Shown piece after piece: positions 1-11,107 of a DNA stretch of 64,000 nucleotides. Source of the stretch: Toxorhynchites rutilus septentrionalis (taxonomy: Eukaryota; Arthropoda; Insecta; Diptera; Culicidae); NCBI RefSeq assembly GCF_029784135.1, contig NC_073746.1:142294556-142358555 (forward strand). The letters run 5' to 3'. Positions within the stretch are counted from its first letter, which is position 1; each line of letters starts with the position of its first letter. The position numbers and the translations under genes were made by a program. The notes under the pieces were generated by a model. That model ran no database searches. It was not told the origin of the DNA and saw nothing but the letters and a program-made list of their open reading frames with translations.

Positions 1-394
1 GTGAATACGATCTCTGCCCAAATCACGACAACAAAAACCTTATCGGCAATTTGAACGCTGAGATCGGCCAAGAGGAGGAGTTCAGACCGTAATTGGTAGG
101 TTAAAGGTAATTGGTAGGTTAAGCGTCCATCCACGAACCAACGAAAACGGCCTAAGACTTATCGACTTCGCTGCCTCCAAGAACATGGCCATACGTTGCA
201 CATTCTTCCAGCACAGCCTCCACTATCGTTACACCTGAAGTTCAACGAAACACAAATTGACCACGTTTTGATCGATGGTCGGCACTTTTCGGTTATCATC
301 GACGTCAGAACCTATCGTGGCGCTCACATCGATTTAGACCACTACATGGTGATGGTTAAACTACGTTCTAAACTGTCAGTCGTCAATAACATAA
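1..394 (+). pseudogene. Non-LTR retrotransposon endonuclease domain, 3' part
   Basis: This is the C-terminal half of an apurinic-type endonuclease (EN) domain from a LINE ORF2. EN nicks target DNA for target-primed reverse transcription. Readable pieces include IDHVLIDGRHF (about 259-291) and DLDHYMVMVKLR, where the family normally has an S-D-H-Y catalytic motif; here the S is L. Upstream codons match EN only if the frame is changed, so the copy is broken. At 394 it is cut by a Harbinger-like insertion and resumes at 2453. It runs off the left edge of the window. The clade is not fixed; it resembles arthropod RTE/jockey-type ENs. Domain call firm, clade weak. Confidence 0.7.
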
Positions 395-635
395 GGGGCT
401 GTCCACATACCACGTGGACAGAAAAAACACGATTTAAGACATAGCATGTTTGCCGAATTGTCAAACAGACATTAGATTTGACATTGTCCTGGGGAATTCG
501 ACCCCATCATATTGGATAATTCTGGCCTTAAACTCGCCTAAGAAGTGTTCAGGTGCCATGTAGGCAATTGGACAGTTCTCGAACTCCACTGAAAGCTGAG
601 ATTTAGGCACTTCAACATTTTTTTAAGCCAACTAA

Positions 636-966
636 TGGCGGGTTTACATTAGGAAGATCTATAGCTATAGATGGATTTATTCACCCGAAAATAGATGTAA
701 ACGGGTGAGAATATATATGATACACTTCTCCGAGATATATATGTATAGAATGTAGAGAATAAATTAAGGCATGTGTAAACGCTGGTGAATTTCTCACTGG
801 TGAGAAATCACTAAAGTTGGATGCAGTTCTACTTCAGGTGAATAAATTCACCGAAAATATGAATATATTCATTATATAAGTTCGCGCAAGTGTAAACGGT
901 TGATGCGATTTCTATAAATCTCATCGTATTTCGTCATACGAATATATCACTAGTCTAAACCCACCC
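636..966. mobile_element. Small MITE nested in Harbinger-like copy 1
   Basis: The ends are imperfect inverted repeats: GGCGGGTTTACATTAG on the left and CTAGTCTAAACCCACCC on the right. The interior has several short palindromic GGTGA/TCACC motifs around TTTATTC, which gives it a MITE character. No ORF and no clear target duplication were found. Superfamily not assigned. Confidence 0.55.
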
Positions 967-2301
967 TCACGATTGAGATGTTGGCATTTTCCGAGCAGAG
1001 GTGTAAGATAGGGGATTCCATCTGGGAGAGGAGAGGCTCGTAATACAGATTTTTTTTCCAGATTATTCAATACAGACACAGTGTATGATTTTTTCAAAAC
1101 ACGAAACGTGTTTTAGTTGTGTTGATGTAGTGATTCGCAAATGGAGATGTGTTCAATCAAATGTTTTTGATCAAATAATATGTAACCCATCCATTGCAGC
1201 GTTTTACGAAACCATTCTTCACCAGGTGCTAATGAACGGTTGTTTCAGATATCTGTAGTGTATCTGTATTGCAAAATACTTAATTAAAAAAAGAGCATGG
1301 CTGTTAGGAACACATCTCCAGAGATATGGCCCATGCATCAAAGAATGTGTTGTTCCTCAATAAATAGAAGTGATAAATAGAGATGAAGCTGAATCGGAAC
1401 TCGCACCTGAAAAAAAAAGTCGTACTTTTAATACATTCGACAAAAAAATAGGTACAGAGTGTGAAGTCGAAGTTTTTCAAATAACTTTTGACATTACTTG
1501 AAATATCAGCGCATGAATAACACTATACAATAAAACACAAAAAACTGTTTTTGGCACTTTTAAAAAATCGATTCGAAAAAAATTAAACAAAATTTCGTTC
1601 GTTTTTCATCGAATCAACGAATTACCTTTGCACACAATTTATTGAAGTTTCCAAAACTGCATACCGATTAGTGATGCGTTCATCATTTATCGAATTATCA
1701 ATCGTCGAAGACGATGGAGCACATTTTCATTCAAACAAAAATAGCTTTGTATTGAAAGCTCCTACAGGAAAGTTCATGGAATCCAATGAAAGCTGGTTGA
1801 TCAGGTCAATTGGATTTTTTTTGTTGACTTATTTAGCTAAAAGTCTCGAAATACCTTCAAATAACAGATTTATATAAGATTTTTTTTTGTTTCTATATTT
1901 TTATTGACTACATTCACACACAACAAGATAACAATGTTGTACATTCTAAAACATGAAGCTTAGAAATGATGTATGTTGGATTTTCACGAAATTACAGCAT
2001 TTCAAAAATCACTTAAAATTTGTTCAACTTAACACTCTGTTCTTCTTAATTACTTCGTCGAGTGTATTATAAAATTGTAACGTTCTTCGATTGTGTCTTC
2101 ATCCAAGTGGAATGCGTGATTCTCTCCTATCAATGGAAATAATTCGATCGCTCTCAGTTCATATGGATGAATTTCAGAATACACATTCCAGGGAAGAAGT
2201 TCAGTCATATGAAAAATAATGAGTGTTTGACGCACTCAAACAGCTCAACCCTTTTTTCATAAAGACAGAATGCTAAGAGTGGGCGGAACGTTCAATCATT
2301 C
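967..2301. other. Interior of Harbinger-like copy 1, no gene recognised
   Basis: AT-rich sequence with short open frames of 60-70 codons, on plus (1671-1877) and minus (2050-2235). None shows a known domain or homopolymer-free coding character. I found no transposase motif here. Confidence 0.5.
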
Positions 2302-2452
2302 TTGAGAATACAGCGCATCATTGAAAAAATATTTATCGTGTCCATGTGGATATTATCTAAACCCCCTCCTCCCCCACCGTGGACAACCGTGGACATTTTC
2401 GCGACCCCTACCCCCGCTAAAGTTGTCCACGTGGTATGTGGACAGCCCCTAA

Positions 2453-2710
2453 GACACCAGCGCTCACTACGGTACCACCTACGACGACTGCAGGAGCCGA
2501 ACGTTGCTGCAACATACTCGCAGCGTTTTGAAGCTGTACTACCGGGGGGTAGGCGAACTGGATGCTGCTCCCCTCGATGAATGCTGAAACATCTTGAAAG
2601 CAGCAATTAGCAGCACACCAGAGACCGTAATCGGGTATGAACAACGAGGACAACGGAACGAATGGTTTGACGATGAGTACAGAACGCTTCTGAACGTGCG
2701 CCATGCTGCA
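2453..2710 (+). pseudogene. Non-LTR retrotransposon EN-RT linker (continuation of 1-394)
   Basis: Directly after the Harbinger-like insertion the interrupted LINE resumes with HQRSLRYHLRRLQEP and, after frame changes, ETVIGYEQ and RNEWFDDEY. The last follows the W-F-D-E-E pattern common between the endonuclease and reverse transcriptase domains of arthropod LINEs. Identity fades after about 2710. No RT motifs are seen nearby, so the RT part was lost or never present. Decayed and non-coding. Confidence 0.6.
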
Positions 2711-3165
2711 ACGAGCGACATCTTAACCCAAAGATATATGATCGGTGTGAACCCTTTCAATACGGCATTGTGCTGCGTCGAAGTGCTACCGCTGTACGGA
2801 GCACTGCGCCGAAATGTATGCACATCGCGCTGGTGCGATCGATGTGCAGTATCACTCTCAAGACGACGCTCGTACACACAGTTCATCGCGCGGATGTCGT
2901 CTATAGACAACGCTCATAGCGAAAGGGTTAAGTCAGACCGGACTATGTGTCATTTTTATGTTTTTTAGAAAATCGAATTTGAAGTTTGGTGCTATAAGGG
3001 GTTTCCGTACGCTGTACGCTGTACGCTTGATCTTCCAAATCTGATAAATGTGGTACGCAGTTTACAAAATGCTTAACCTAATGCAATCAATAACTCGAAA
3101 ATTTCTATTTAGCGACTTGGTCTCCTCTTACTTAACACCGACCATATGCAACAAGATTGGCAATA
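2711..3165. other. Unassigned sequence
   Basis: Higher-GC sequence (2711-2920) may be further LINE decay, but no motif survives. Around 3005-3030 there is a short tandem of the 8-mer GTACGCTG. Nothing else recognised. Confidence 0.4.
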
Positions 3166-3462
3166 CAGTAGAACTCTGATTATTCGCGGAATAGCCTGGC
3201 AAAGTCACCGCGGATAACGTAGTAAATGACTAAAAATTAAATGCAAACACAAAAAAAATCACGACAAATATGATTTATCAATACAGGAGTCATTAAATTA
3301 TCCATCTGTAAGGTCATGTACACCAGTGGTCAAATCATGTGAATGTCTTGACCAAAACAAAAGAACAAAAGCCTACCACTCACTGATAAATTTCGGGAAA
3401 GTCTATAGAATTACTGAGGAACTCGTCTTCGCGAATCATCCACTCGCGGTAATCGGGGTATC
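3166..3462. mobile_element. pogo/Tigger-like MITE, copy 1
   Basis: Starts with CAGTAGAACTCTGATTATTC preceded by TA and ends with an inverted relative of the same terminus (GTAATCGGGG). It shares its body with 38853-39163 and 43425-43575, including the landmark CACTCACTGAYAAATTTCGG. The CAGTAGAACCCCGATTATCC-type terminus and TA target resemble pogo/Tigger-type Tc1-mariner derivatives. No transposase. Confidence 0.65.
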
Positions 3463-3494
3463 ATGCTTCATTATGTTTACTGTTGCGTCAGTGG

Positions 3495-4110
3495 TATTGC
3501 ACTCGTAGGCATCTTCCGTGCATCGACATTCAACAAGCACCAAACACGCGTTTAACAGAGAATGCACACAGTTGCAGCGATAAAAATGAAACATTGCGAG
3601 AATGACCGTATCGTTTTTCGTACACTTGGTTAAAACCATGCTTGCGGCATCCATATACTGAAACACAACATGTGATAACGTTAAACATATCCAGGTCGCA
3701 AATATGTAATTTGAAACATACATAAGGTGGACCAATATGTCAAAACCTTCTGCACCAATCCTCAAAGTATTTTTTTTTGTACATGAAACACAATACGATT
3801 GTGCACGGTATGTGAACTCTATTCAATACGTCATTTTACGTTGCAAACGTTTCGTCTTTGCTGGCGCAAAACATTTATCTTCGAATAAAGCTCCCTTCCG
3901 TACTGCTTCCATAAACCACAGAGTCGTCTTGACTTCACCGAATAGTTTGGTAATGACAACTCATTTGACGGCACAAACTTCACTCGCTGATCATATCCTT
4001 TTAGTCAGGGGGTCAAAACCGTCGAAGGAGCTTGTTGCATCGGTACGAGGCCGAAGGGAACGAAAGCAAATACGAATGGCAATCAAAAGCAGCGAAGGGG
4101 TGCTATTCAT
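3495..4110. repeat. Dispersed repeat, longer copy (pair of 62985-63240)
   Basis: Two blocks match the copy at 62985-63240: the stretch with GCATCTTCCGYGCATCG and CACACAGTTGCAGCGATAAA (about 3505-3610), and the stretch GTCAAAACCGTC to GGGGTGCT (about 4012-4110). The 3610-4010 middle is absent from the other copy. The 134-codon frame at 3737-4141 crosses block borders and I do not regard it as a gene. Family unknown. Confidence 0.6.
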
Positions 4111-4254
4111 GCATAGGGATGGTAATACCGAGACATTTTAAAAAACCGATATTTTCGATAATATAAATTAATAAACCGGTAGAACCGGTAAAACCCGGTA
4201 TTTAGAAAAAAAATAATTTAAACAATCTTTACCGAACTGAATTTAATTCAAATT

Positions 4255-4552
4255 ATGTTTTGTGATTTGTGCTCCCGTGGCCGAGTGGTTAGCGTCATAA
4301 CTAACATGCCGGGTGTTCGGGTTCGATTCCCGTTCTGGTCGGGGGAATTTTTCGTCAAAGAAATTTCCTCCGACTTGCACTGTGATCACGCGTATTCTAG
4401 AGCTTGCCACTCAGAATGCATTCAAGGCGTGTTATTTGGCATAGAAATCTCAACTAAGTACTAATAAAAATGACGCAAGTAATACTACGTTGAGACGGCG
4501 AAGTTCCTCTAGGAACGTTAGTGCCATTGAAGAAGAAGATGTTTTGTGATTT
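4255..4552 (+). mobile_element. tRNA-derived SINE, full length, with 14-bp target duplications
   Basis: The body (4269-4538) begins with a tRNA-like head containing an A box (TGGCCGAGTGG, about 4278) and a B box (GGTTCGATTCC, about 4320), the split internal promoter for RNA polymerase III. A tRNA-unrelated body follows and ends in GAAGAAGAAG. The 14-base sequence ATGTTTTGTGATTT flanks it at 4255-4268 and 4539-4552, the expected target duplication of LINE-driven insertion. The head is not a working tRNA because the acceptor arms pair poorly. The perfect duplications suggest a fairly recent insertion. A deleted relative lies at 31904-32033. Confidence 0.85.
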
Positions 4553-4555
4553 ACA

Positions 4556-5318
4556 AAATAATCAAATAAGCACACATAGAACATTAATTGTTTCGTCATT
4601 TAACTTGGAACGAATTTTACTCCCAAAATAGCCAGACACCGAAAAAGTTCGCTCAGATTCAACAGATGTTGGTTTTCTTGCTCCCAGATTATCATGAAGC
4701 AAATTGAGATATTTTCCTTCCTCTCCTTCGGCTTGATAGTAGGTGAGCTCTGATTTTATGACCTTCGACAATGTACCACCTGTCGACAGGTTTGATTTCG
4801 AACTTGTTGCAGATTGGTCGTCTCTGGTTTTTTAGTCGCTTTCCCAACTGTTCCTTGACGGAAAGTTTATCCGAAAAATCTGACCGAAGATCTGATTTTT
4901 CGGTCTCATTACCGCAGTTTGAAGTAGTCTGCGCTTCTTCCTTGATCATCCGTTGAAGAAGCTCTATAGCCTGTTTTTGCATCGCAGCCTTCGATGTTTG
5001 GACAAATAAACCAAAAGTTTCGCTATTCTCCAAGTCAGGTGTACGAACCTGCCTATCAGTCAAATAAGCGTACAGATCAGCATATTGAAATCGTCCTTCC
5101 GAAAGCGGTCAGCAAGTGCTTAAAAAAGCAGACGTGAGATCGATGTGTTCTGCTTATCTAAATGACCCAGCATGAATTGAAGGGCAATATCTGCGTCGTA
5201 TAGATTCAGATTCTTACGGCAAAGATATTCTACAGGCTCTAGTGCATCAACAACATATTGATTCTGCTTCATGTCCGATACATCCAGATCAAATTTATCA
5301 CAGGTATCCACGTTAAAT
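4556..5318 (-). pseudogene. hAT-family transposase, C-terminal part, frameshifted
   Basis: The minus strand encodes at least three broken segments in different frames. The upstream segment (5311-5120) has ALEPVEYLCRKNLNLYDAD, like the region ahead of the hAT dimerisation domain. The last (4771-4562) has PTSVESERTFSVSG followed by KIRSKLNDETINVL, the hallmark of the hAT C-terminal dimerisation domain. Frame changes lie near 5100 and 4750. The catalytic part and N-terminal BED zinc finger are absent. No hAT ends were located. A dead transposase fragment. Confidence 0.75.
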
Positions 5319-5324
5319 GTTAAA

Positions 5325-5395
5325 TGTTAAATTAAGCGTCAAATTTCGATCAGAAATACGACATTTCTGATCGAAATTTGACGCTTAATTTAACA
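5325..5395. repeat. 33-bp perfect palindrome with 5-nt loop
   Basis: The left arm (5325-5357) and right arm (5363-5395) are exact reverse complements around the loop ACGAC. The arms contain AAGCGTCAAATTTCGATCAG. It follows directly on the hAT remnant and is preceded by a triplicated GTTAAAT. It could be a small foldback transposon or the fused ends of one. Confidence 0.85.
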
Positions 5396-6638
5396 TACTT
5401 AAAATTATCCAATTTAAGTCAAATATGCGCCGTTTTGTTCACAAACTTGTTGCCATTTAGAAGGCAACTTCATTACATCAACGATGTAACATTAACGATT
5501 TCATAAAAACTGTCTTTTTTATGTTTTGAATTATTTTAAAGTTCATCATTTTGTGATAGCTTTTCACTCAAACTATTGTTGTTTCCAATTAATTTGTTAT
5601 AATTTTTTCTCAAATTTCTGGCACTAATAGGATAGTACAGGAATGGCCGATATAATTATAATCAAACGATGATGATTTTCAATTGACATTCACACCGCAA
5701 ATATCATGTAATTTCCGTCGTTGTTGTTATCACAAAAAGTGAATCAAAACGCCTCAAATCACTGCGCGCCACGTATTCCCGTTTTAATCATCCCGACCTC
5801 CCACCATTTAGTGAAAGTGTCTCTAATGACTTCCGGAACCATGGGCAGTCCGTTGATACACCACCAGAAATAAAAACTCACCCGCAGAGGGGTCCTATTT
5901 CCACTCCGTACCCAACCCGGAGCACCAGAAATCAAAGGCATTAAAAACGTTAAGTAGCAAAATGAGAAATTGTAATCGAAGGATACCGTCCCACCGGGAG
6001 GCAACACAAAAAATCCCTAATCTGTTTTGAATAGTAAATGGAGCAGACAAATCCCATGAAGTGGGTTTGCTCAACTTGATACACATCGCGTAAATAGCTT
6101 CGTAGTGTTCACCCTTCGTCGTTGCGAATCGCGTAGCGCCTGCAACGACTTACCCTCGGGGTGAGTGTTTCTTTTTTTGCTAACTCCGCTCTCCCCCTCT
6201 CGTTGTATTTCATCCTTCAGATTACATCCGAGTCACCGCAAATATGCTTTCCTTTCCTGCTCGATGCAACTCAACCATTACGCCTCTTTGCATTTGGGAT
6301 AACAACAACAAAAAATGGGAAGATTAATAAAAAATCAACTTAGGGTAAGGATCATTTAGGCAAACCAAACTGGCGACAAGCACGAATGATGATGAAGTTG
6401 TGAACAAAAAGAATAACAAACTCGCATAATAGACCAAAACACGCACAACAATAGCGGCCAAGTGCGGAATTTGCGTGGAAAAGTGGGAAAACATTATTAA
6501 TGGCCAATTCGAGCACGCGTTTCGTGCTTGTTTTTTATTGATGTTTTTTTTGTGTGGATTTCCGACGGGTGTCAGCTTGACTGAATTTCAGTTTCTGCTA
6601 AATCATTGTGTATTTTTGTGATCACTTTAGGTATTCCT
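5396..6638. other. No gene recognised
   Basis: AT-rich with a somewhat higher-complexity patch at 5760-6260. Open frames on both strands are under 85 codons and carry no known motif. Could be unique host non-coding DNA. Confidence 0.4.
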
Positions 6639-8465
6639 CCCAGCAAACATTAAATCGTATAACTTTTGCACATCCTAGGTCGCATATTAATTCGTATCAA
6701 ATTACAATCGTATAAAATATCAATCGAAGTATGCATCATGTGTATCCGAAGTCGTATAAAATGCAAAAACACGATTTTCTATATCATTGACGGATTAAAT
6801 CGTATATCGGTATAACGATCATCTTAGTATCGTGATATGCATATTATATACGCACGTTCGATGTGATACAACAGATCATATTGAGGATCTGGGCGGATGA
6901 ACAAATGCCGGACGACTGGTTGGAAGGCTTCATATGCCCAATCTACAAGAAGAGCCATCAACTCGATTGTAGCAACTATAGAGGCATTACGTTGCCCAAC
7001 TCCGCATACAAAGTGCTCTCCCGTATCCTGTTTCTCAGATTAAGACCGCCAACGGAATCCTTCGTCGGCGAATACCAGGCTGGTTTCCGACAGGGGCGCG
7101 GCCCTGCGATAGTTCCGGGAGTATAACTTGCAGACTCACCATCTGTTTATAGATTTTAAGGCGGCATACGACTCAGTGAAAAGAAACGAGCTGTCGAAGA
7201 TTATGCTGAAAACGGTTTCCCGACGAAACTAATTAAGCTGAGTCGTATGACACTGGAAGGATCGAAGACATGCGTGCGAGACATCAGACGCGTTTGTAAC
7301 GTTAGATGGACAGAAGCAGGGGAATGCGCTCTCCAACTTACTGTTCAACATAGCCCTTGAAGGAGTAGTACGAAGAGCAAAGGTGCAAAGAAACGGTACG
7401 ATCATCACGAAATCTTACATGCTCCTTGGTTATGCGGACGACATTAGTATCATCGGTATCGACCGTAGGGCAGTGGAGGAGTCCTTCAAGCCTTTTAAGA
7501 GGGAAGCGGCGAGGTTGGAACTTATCATCAACTCTGCCAAACAAAGTACATGGTAGCTGGCGGGAACGTGGTGGTTGAGGTGGTGTTGGTGCTGAAATGG
7601 AGATTGATGGGGAACGATTTGGAGTGGTTGATGAATTCGTTTATCTTGGTACGCTTGTGACATGTGACAATGATATGAGCCGTGAAGTGAAACGACGAGT
7701 TGCAGCTGCGAACAGGGCCTTCTACGGACTACGTAACCAGCTAAGGTCCCGTAGTTTGCAAACTCACACAAAACTAGCGCTGTATAGGACGCTGATCCTC
7801 CCGGTGGTCCTTTACGGGCATAAAGCATGGACGCGGAAGGAAGCTGACCGACGTGTGCTCGGAGTTTTTGAGCGTAAAGTTCTGCGATCGATACTTGGCG
7901 GTAAATTGGAAGATGGAGTGCGGTGTAGGCGCATGAATCACGAGTTGTACCAGGTATATAAACATTCTGATACAGTGAAGGTAATACGGCGTGGCAGGCT
8001 GCAGTGGACTGGACATGTAGCCAGAATGCCTGACGAGGGAGCCGCTGAAACTATTTTCAGCAGAGAACCAGGAAGAGGCCGTCGACTTCGTGGTAGGCCT
8101 CGTTCTCGGTGGATGTGCGCTGTGGAAGAGGATGCACGATCTGCTAGTGTACGAGGTGACTGGAGATCGGCTGCCCAAGACAGGTGAAGCTGGACATCTC
8201 TAATTCGTTAGGCCCTAGACCGGTGAGAGGTCCGTCGGCCAACAGAGTAAAGTAAGTTTACGCACATTTTATTCATTTTATATATAGATATAATTAGCAT
8301 TGTCAGGTCAAATCACATATCAGTGTAAAATGCATCGTATATCGTTATATACGTCTTTATATGCGTTTGAAATATGGTATACAAGTTGATCGCCTCCACT
8401 TTTGCATGTCTTGGATGTATGTCGCCTCCAATTACGGCTATTCATACGATTTAATGTTTGCTGGG
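6639..8465. mobile_element. TIR element (CCCAGCAAACATTAAATCG ends) hosting a LINE fragment
   Basis: The left end CCCAGCAAACATTAAATCG (6639) has an exact inverted partner ending at 8465. Both subterminal regions (6660-6850 and 8270-8440) are rich in repeated CGTATA/TATACG motifs in both orientations, as in MITEs. The middle (about 6850-8260) is a decayed LINE reverse transcriptase, so the MITE was probably a target for it. No clear target duplication is visible. Confidence 0.6.
6858..8260 (+). pseudogene. Non-LTR retrotransposon reverse transcriptase, decayed
   Basis: ORF2-like RT remains in order. The segment at 6863-7126 has PIYKKSHQLDCSNYRGITLP and FVGEYQAGFRQGR (RT motifs 1-2). After a frame change comes FIDFKAAYDSVKRNE (about 7150-7190), then the catalytic YADD at 7431-7442 followed by SIIGIDRRAVEESF. 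The open 196-codon stretch 7597-8187 holds the thumb/C-terminal part, with LYRTLILPVVLYGH and GHVARMPDEGAAETI. At least three frameshifts or stops make it non-functional. The family looks RTE-like or a relative; clade uncertain. It may be the same family as the EN remnant at 1-394, but the two do not overlap. Confidence 0.8.
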
Positions 8466-9786
8466 CTGTTTGTTGCACGGGAAATCTCGAATAAGAAAGG
8501 TTTTCCTTTTTGATAAAAAAAGGCATTTGCGTCTAGAATTTTCCGATGAAGAAAAAATATGCTAGGTACGAACCCCTACGAGATATCGGTCTACCCGTTT
8601 TCCTATATCACACCTATAAAGTTACAATTAAAAATTGTATAGAAAATATTTTACAAAATCAATATCACGATACTTTCTAAGCAACATTCTATGTAGAATT
8701 CAGTTCTTGAACTAACCTGAATTAATTGATAGTTCCCTGACCAAATTGGTAGCTCGGTAAAAACAAACACATATATTAAATTCCGCATGAAAAGTCTTGA
8801 AATGTTTTAAAGGTTGTACACAACAAAATTCGGACACTAGACACAAGGCCGACCAGATCGTAACGCGATGCAAAATTTGACCGATGAGGAACTGTTGCGG
8901 GTCGATGAGGTAGCGAAAAGTGACAGATGATGAACAAATAAAAGTACAGAAACAGAAACAAAAGAAGTGACAGAAATTATAGATAACTTACCGCTAATTC
9001 AGAGAAGAGAAGTGGAACATGAGAGAAAAAAGTGGCAACGATTCGTGGCATGAAAATGTAGACAGTGAAAAAATTGACAGATGGTTTACGCTCTAAAAAT
9101 TGAACATAATGTGGTCTAAAACGGTGGGAGACGTCATATATAAGGTGGAAGGTTCATATATAATGTTATTATCGATAGCATCATCATGATAAACACGGCG
9201 AATGGGATAGAAATTACGAACTGAAAATTGAATAAAATATATATGTAGGCGCTGAAAGTGCTGTGGACAAATATTATAATGCATTTTTATAGGTTTATGC
9301 ATAATGTCGTTATTATTTGCATTATCCCAATGAACCCATATGTATTGTAATCATAACTTACTGTGCTATTCATAACAACATTTATGGTCGTATTCCACCA
9401 ATGATGACAAATGTGTAACTTACGAATGAAGCTTCGCCATAGAAACTGGACATTGAATAAACAAATTAAAATGTGGTAAGAGCATCAGTTGAAATATTTT
9501 AAAGTATTCTCATGGAATTCACTGAATGATACAATAATTATACGACTAGGTAATGTATGTACACATAAAAAAACAACATAAAAATATGATTTCTGAATAA
9601 ATTGATTTTTTTTCAGTTTCGAACACACCCCGTAAAAACCATTTTTATTGTTTAAAATACCCTCTGTTGGTATTGTATCTAAAATTTACAAGGTAATGAA
9701 ACGTTAACATCAATTAGTTTCTAGTAATCAGCTTTTTAGTTGCTGGGGAAATTCATATCAAACTAAATTTTTTTAGTGTTATATAT
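8466..9786. other. No gene recognised
   Basis: AT-rich sequence with short ORFs only (under 70 codons). TATATA-rich patches occur at 9130-9250. I see no terminal repeats or protein motifs. Confidence 0.4.
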
Positions 9787-10882
9787 ATTCCATGCCAAAC
9801 CGATATAGTGGTTTTCAGATTTTCGTGTAATTTGGTAGTTTTGTTCCTTATTGCAAAATATTAGATCCCATTTGGCCTTTTTTTTGGTTCGAAAAATAGT
9901 TTTTCCCTTTTTTCCAAAAATAACTTTTTTCAAAAATTCATATCTTTTAAACTGCTAAACCGATTCAGATGATCTACATATCAAATTGGCCAGTTAGCTA
10001 ATCTTTTTTTTTAAATACTATACTTGCAAAAAAAATAATTTTGTTTTCTTAATTATTGATCGTATTTGTTCTTTATAGTATTCATTGTCCAAGGGCGCTA
10101 TACTTTTTTATATTTATTCTTGAAAGCTGGGGATTTTTTAAGATAACATATCCAAAAATGTGTTCTTCGTTTTTAAATTAGGATTTTTCAAATTAAACCG
10201 ATGGTTCAAAAAAAGGAAGCTTAAAAACATGTTAACTTTGAAAAATCATAACTCAAGAACCCCTCTCTGATTATATATGTGTTAAGTGAAAAAAATTTCT
10301 CAGATTTCAAGAAAAAATATAAAAAATATAGCGCCCTTGGTCCCGAAACTATAAAAAACCGATACTATTATTAATCACAAAAACAAAATTCATTTTTTTT
10401 CGCAAGTGCAATACTTTTCCAAAAAATTCTAGCTCATTGATTTCAATTTGATATTTCAATCATCTCGGTTAAAATTTTAACTCAAAAAAGAAAAAAGAAC
10501 ACATCTGATTTTGAGTAAAAAATGTAAACGTGTAAAGAATCCTCAGTTTTCAAGAAAAAAATATAGAAAATTATAGCACCGTTGGTCCCGAAACGATGTA
10601 AACAATAAAAAATTGATACAATCAATAATTACAAAAACAAAATTCAAATTTCTTGCAAGTTTAATATTTTCCCAAAAAAGACTAGCTAATTAACTTCAAT
10701 TTTGTGTGTCGATCATCTGAATCGGCTTAGTGGTTCAAACGTTATGAGTTTATAAAAATCATTTTTGGGAAAAGTGAAAAAATCGAATCCCCCAAAAAAA
10801 TAATACAGGTTCAATGTTTTACCATAACGAAAACAAGCTACACATTTTCACGAAAAACCACTACACCAGCTTGGCATGGAAT
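9787..10882. mobile_element. Long-TIR foldback MITE, copy 1 (ATTCCATGCC ends)
   Basis: Begins ATTCCATGCCAAACCGATAT and ends with its inverse (GGCATGGAAT). The arms are long and imperfect. Internal blocks such as GCGCCCTTGGTCCCGA recur in both orientations (about 10085, 10333, 10570), so most of the element can fold on itself. The same ends define copies at 35735-38823 and 59516-59927. No ORF. Confidence 0.7.
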
Positions 10883-11107
10883 GGCTGAAGTAATACTACA
10901 ATAGTTCACAAATTTCAAAGCTCGCGTTTTTCTTGTTGTTTTTCATGTCTTTCAGTGCGGCCATGACAATAATTAGGATTACTGCATTTGGATTGATGCT
11001 AGAAAATATAAGTATCATTAACATCCTTGAATAGTGGATGTGATATAATTCACTTTATATTTGTATATATCTATATTCATTCGTATATATATATATATAT
11101 ATATATA

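Larger units (their letters stand above)
392..2452. mobile_element. PIF/Harbinger-like non-autonomous element, copy 1, with TAA target duplications
   Basis: The left terminus GGGGCTGTCCACATACCACG starts at 395 and its inverted copy ends at 2449. Both sides carry TAA (392-394 and 2450-2452). A 3-bp TWA duplication is typical of PIF/Harbinger elements, so the superfamily is inferred from termini alone. Removing the element plus one TAA rejoins the flanking LINE reading frame, which supports these exact borders. The right subterminal region (2360-2440) holds repeated CGTGGACA motifs on both strands. The 2055-bp interior has no recognisable nuclease or Myb-like gene. A small MITE (636-966) sits inside it. 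Confidence 0.75.

Noticed and set aside
2292..2910. Overlapping frames of 92-124 codons on both strands
   Set aside because: They span the Harbinger-like right end and the decayed LINE; overlap on both strands and border-crossing show they are chance frames.
4271..4345. Apparent tRNA gene
   Set aside because: A and B boxes and a T-arm are present, but acceptor arms pair poorly and the sequence continues into a SINE body with target duplications. It is a SINE head.
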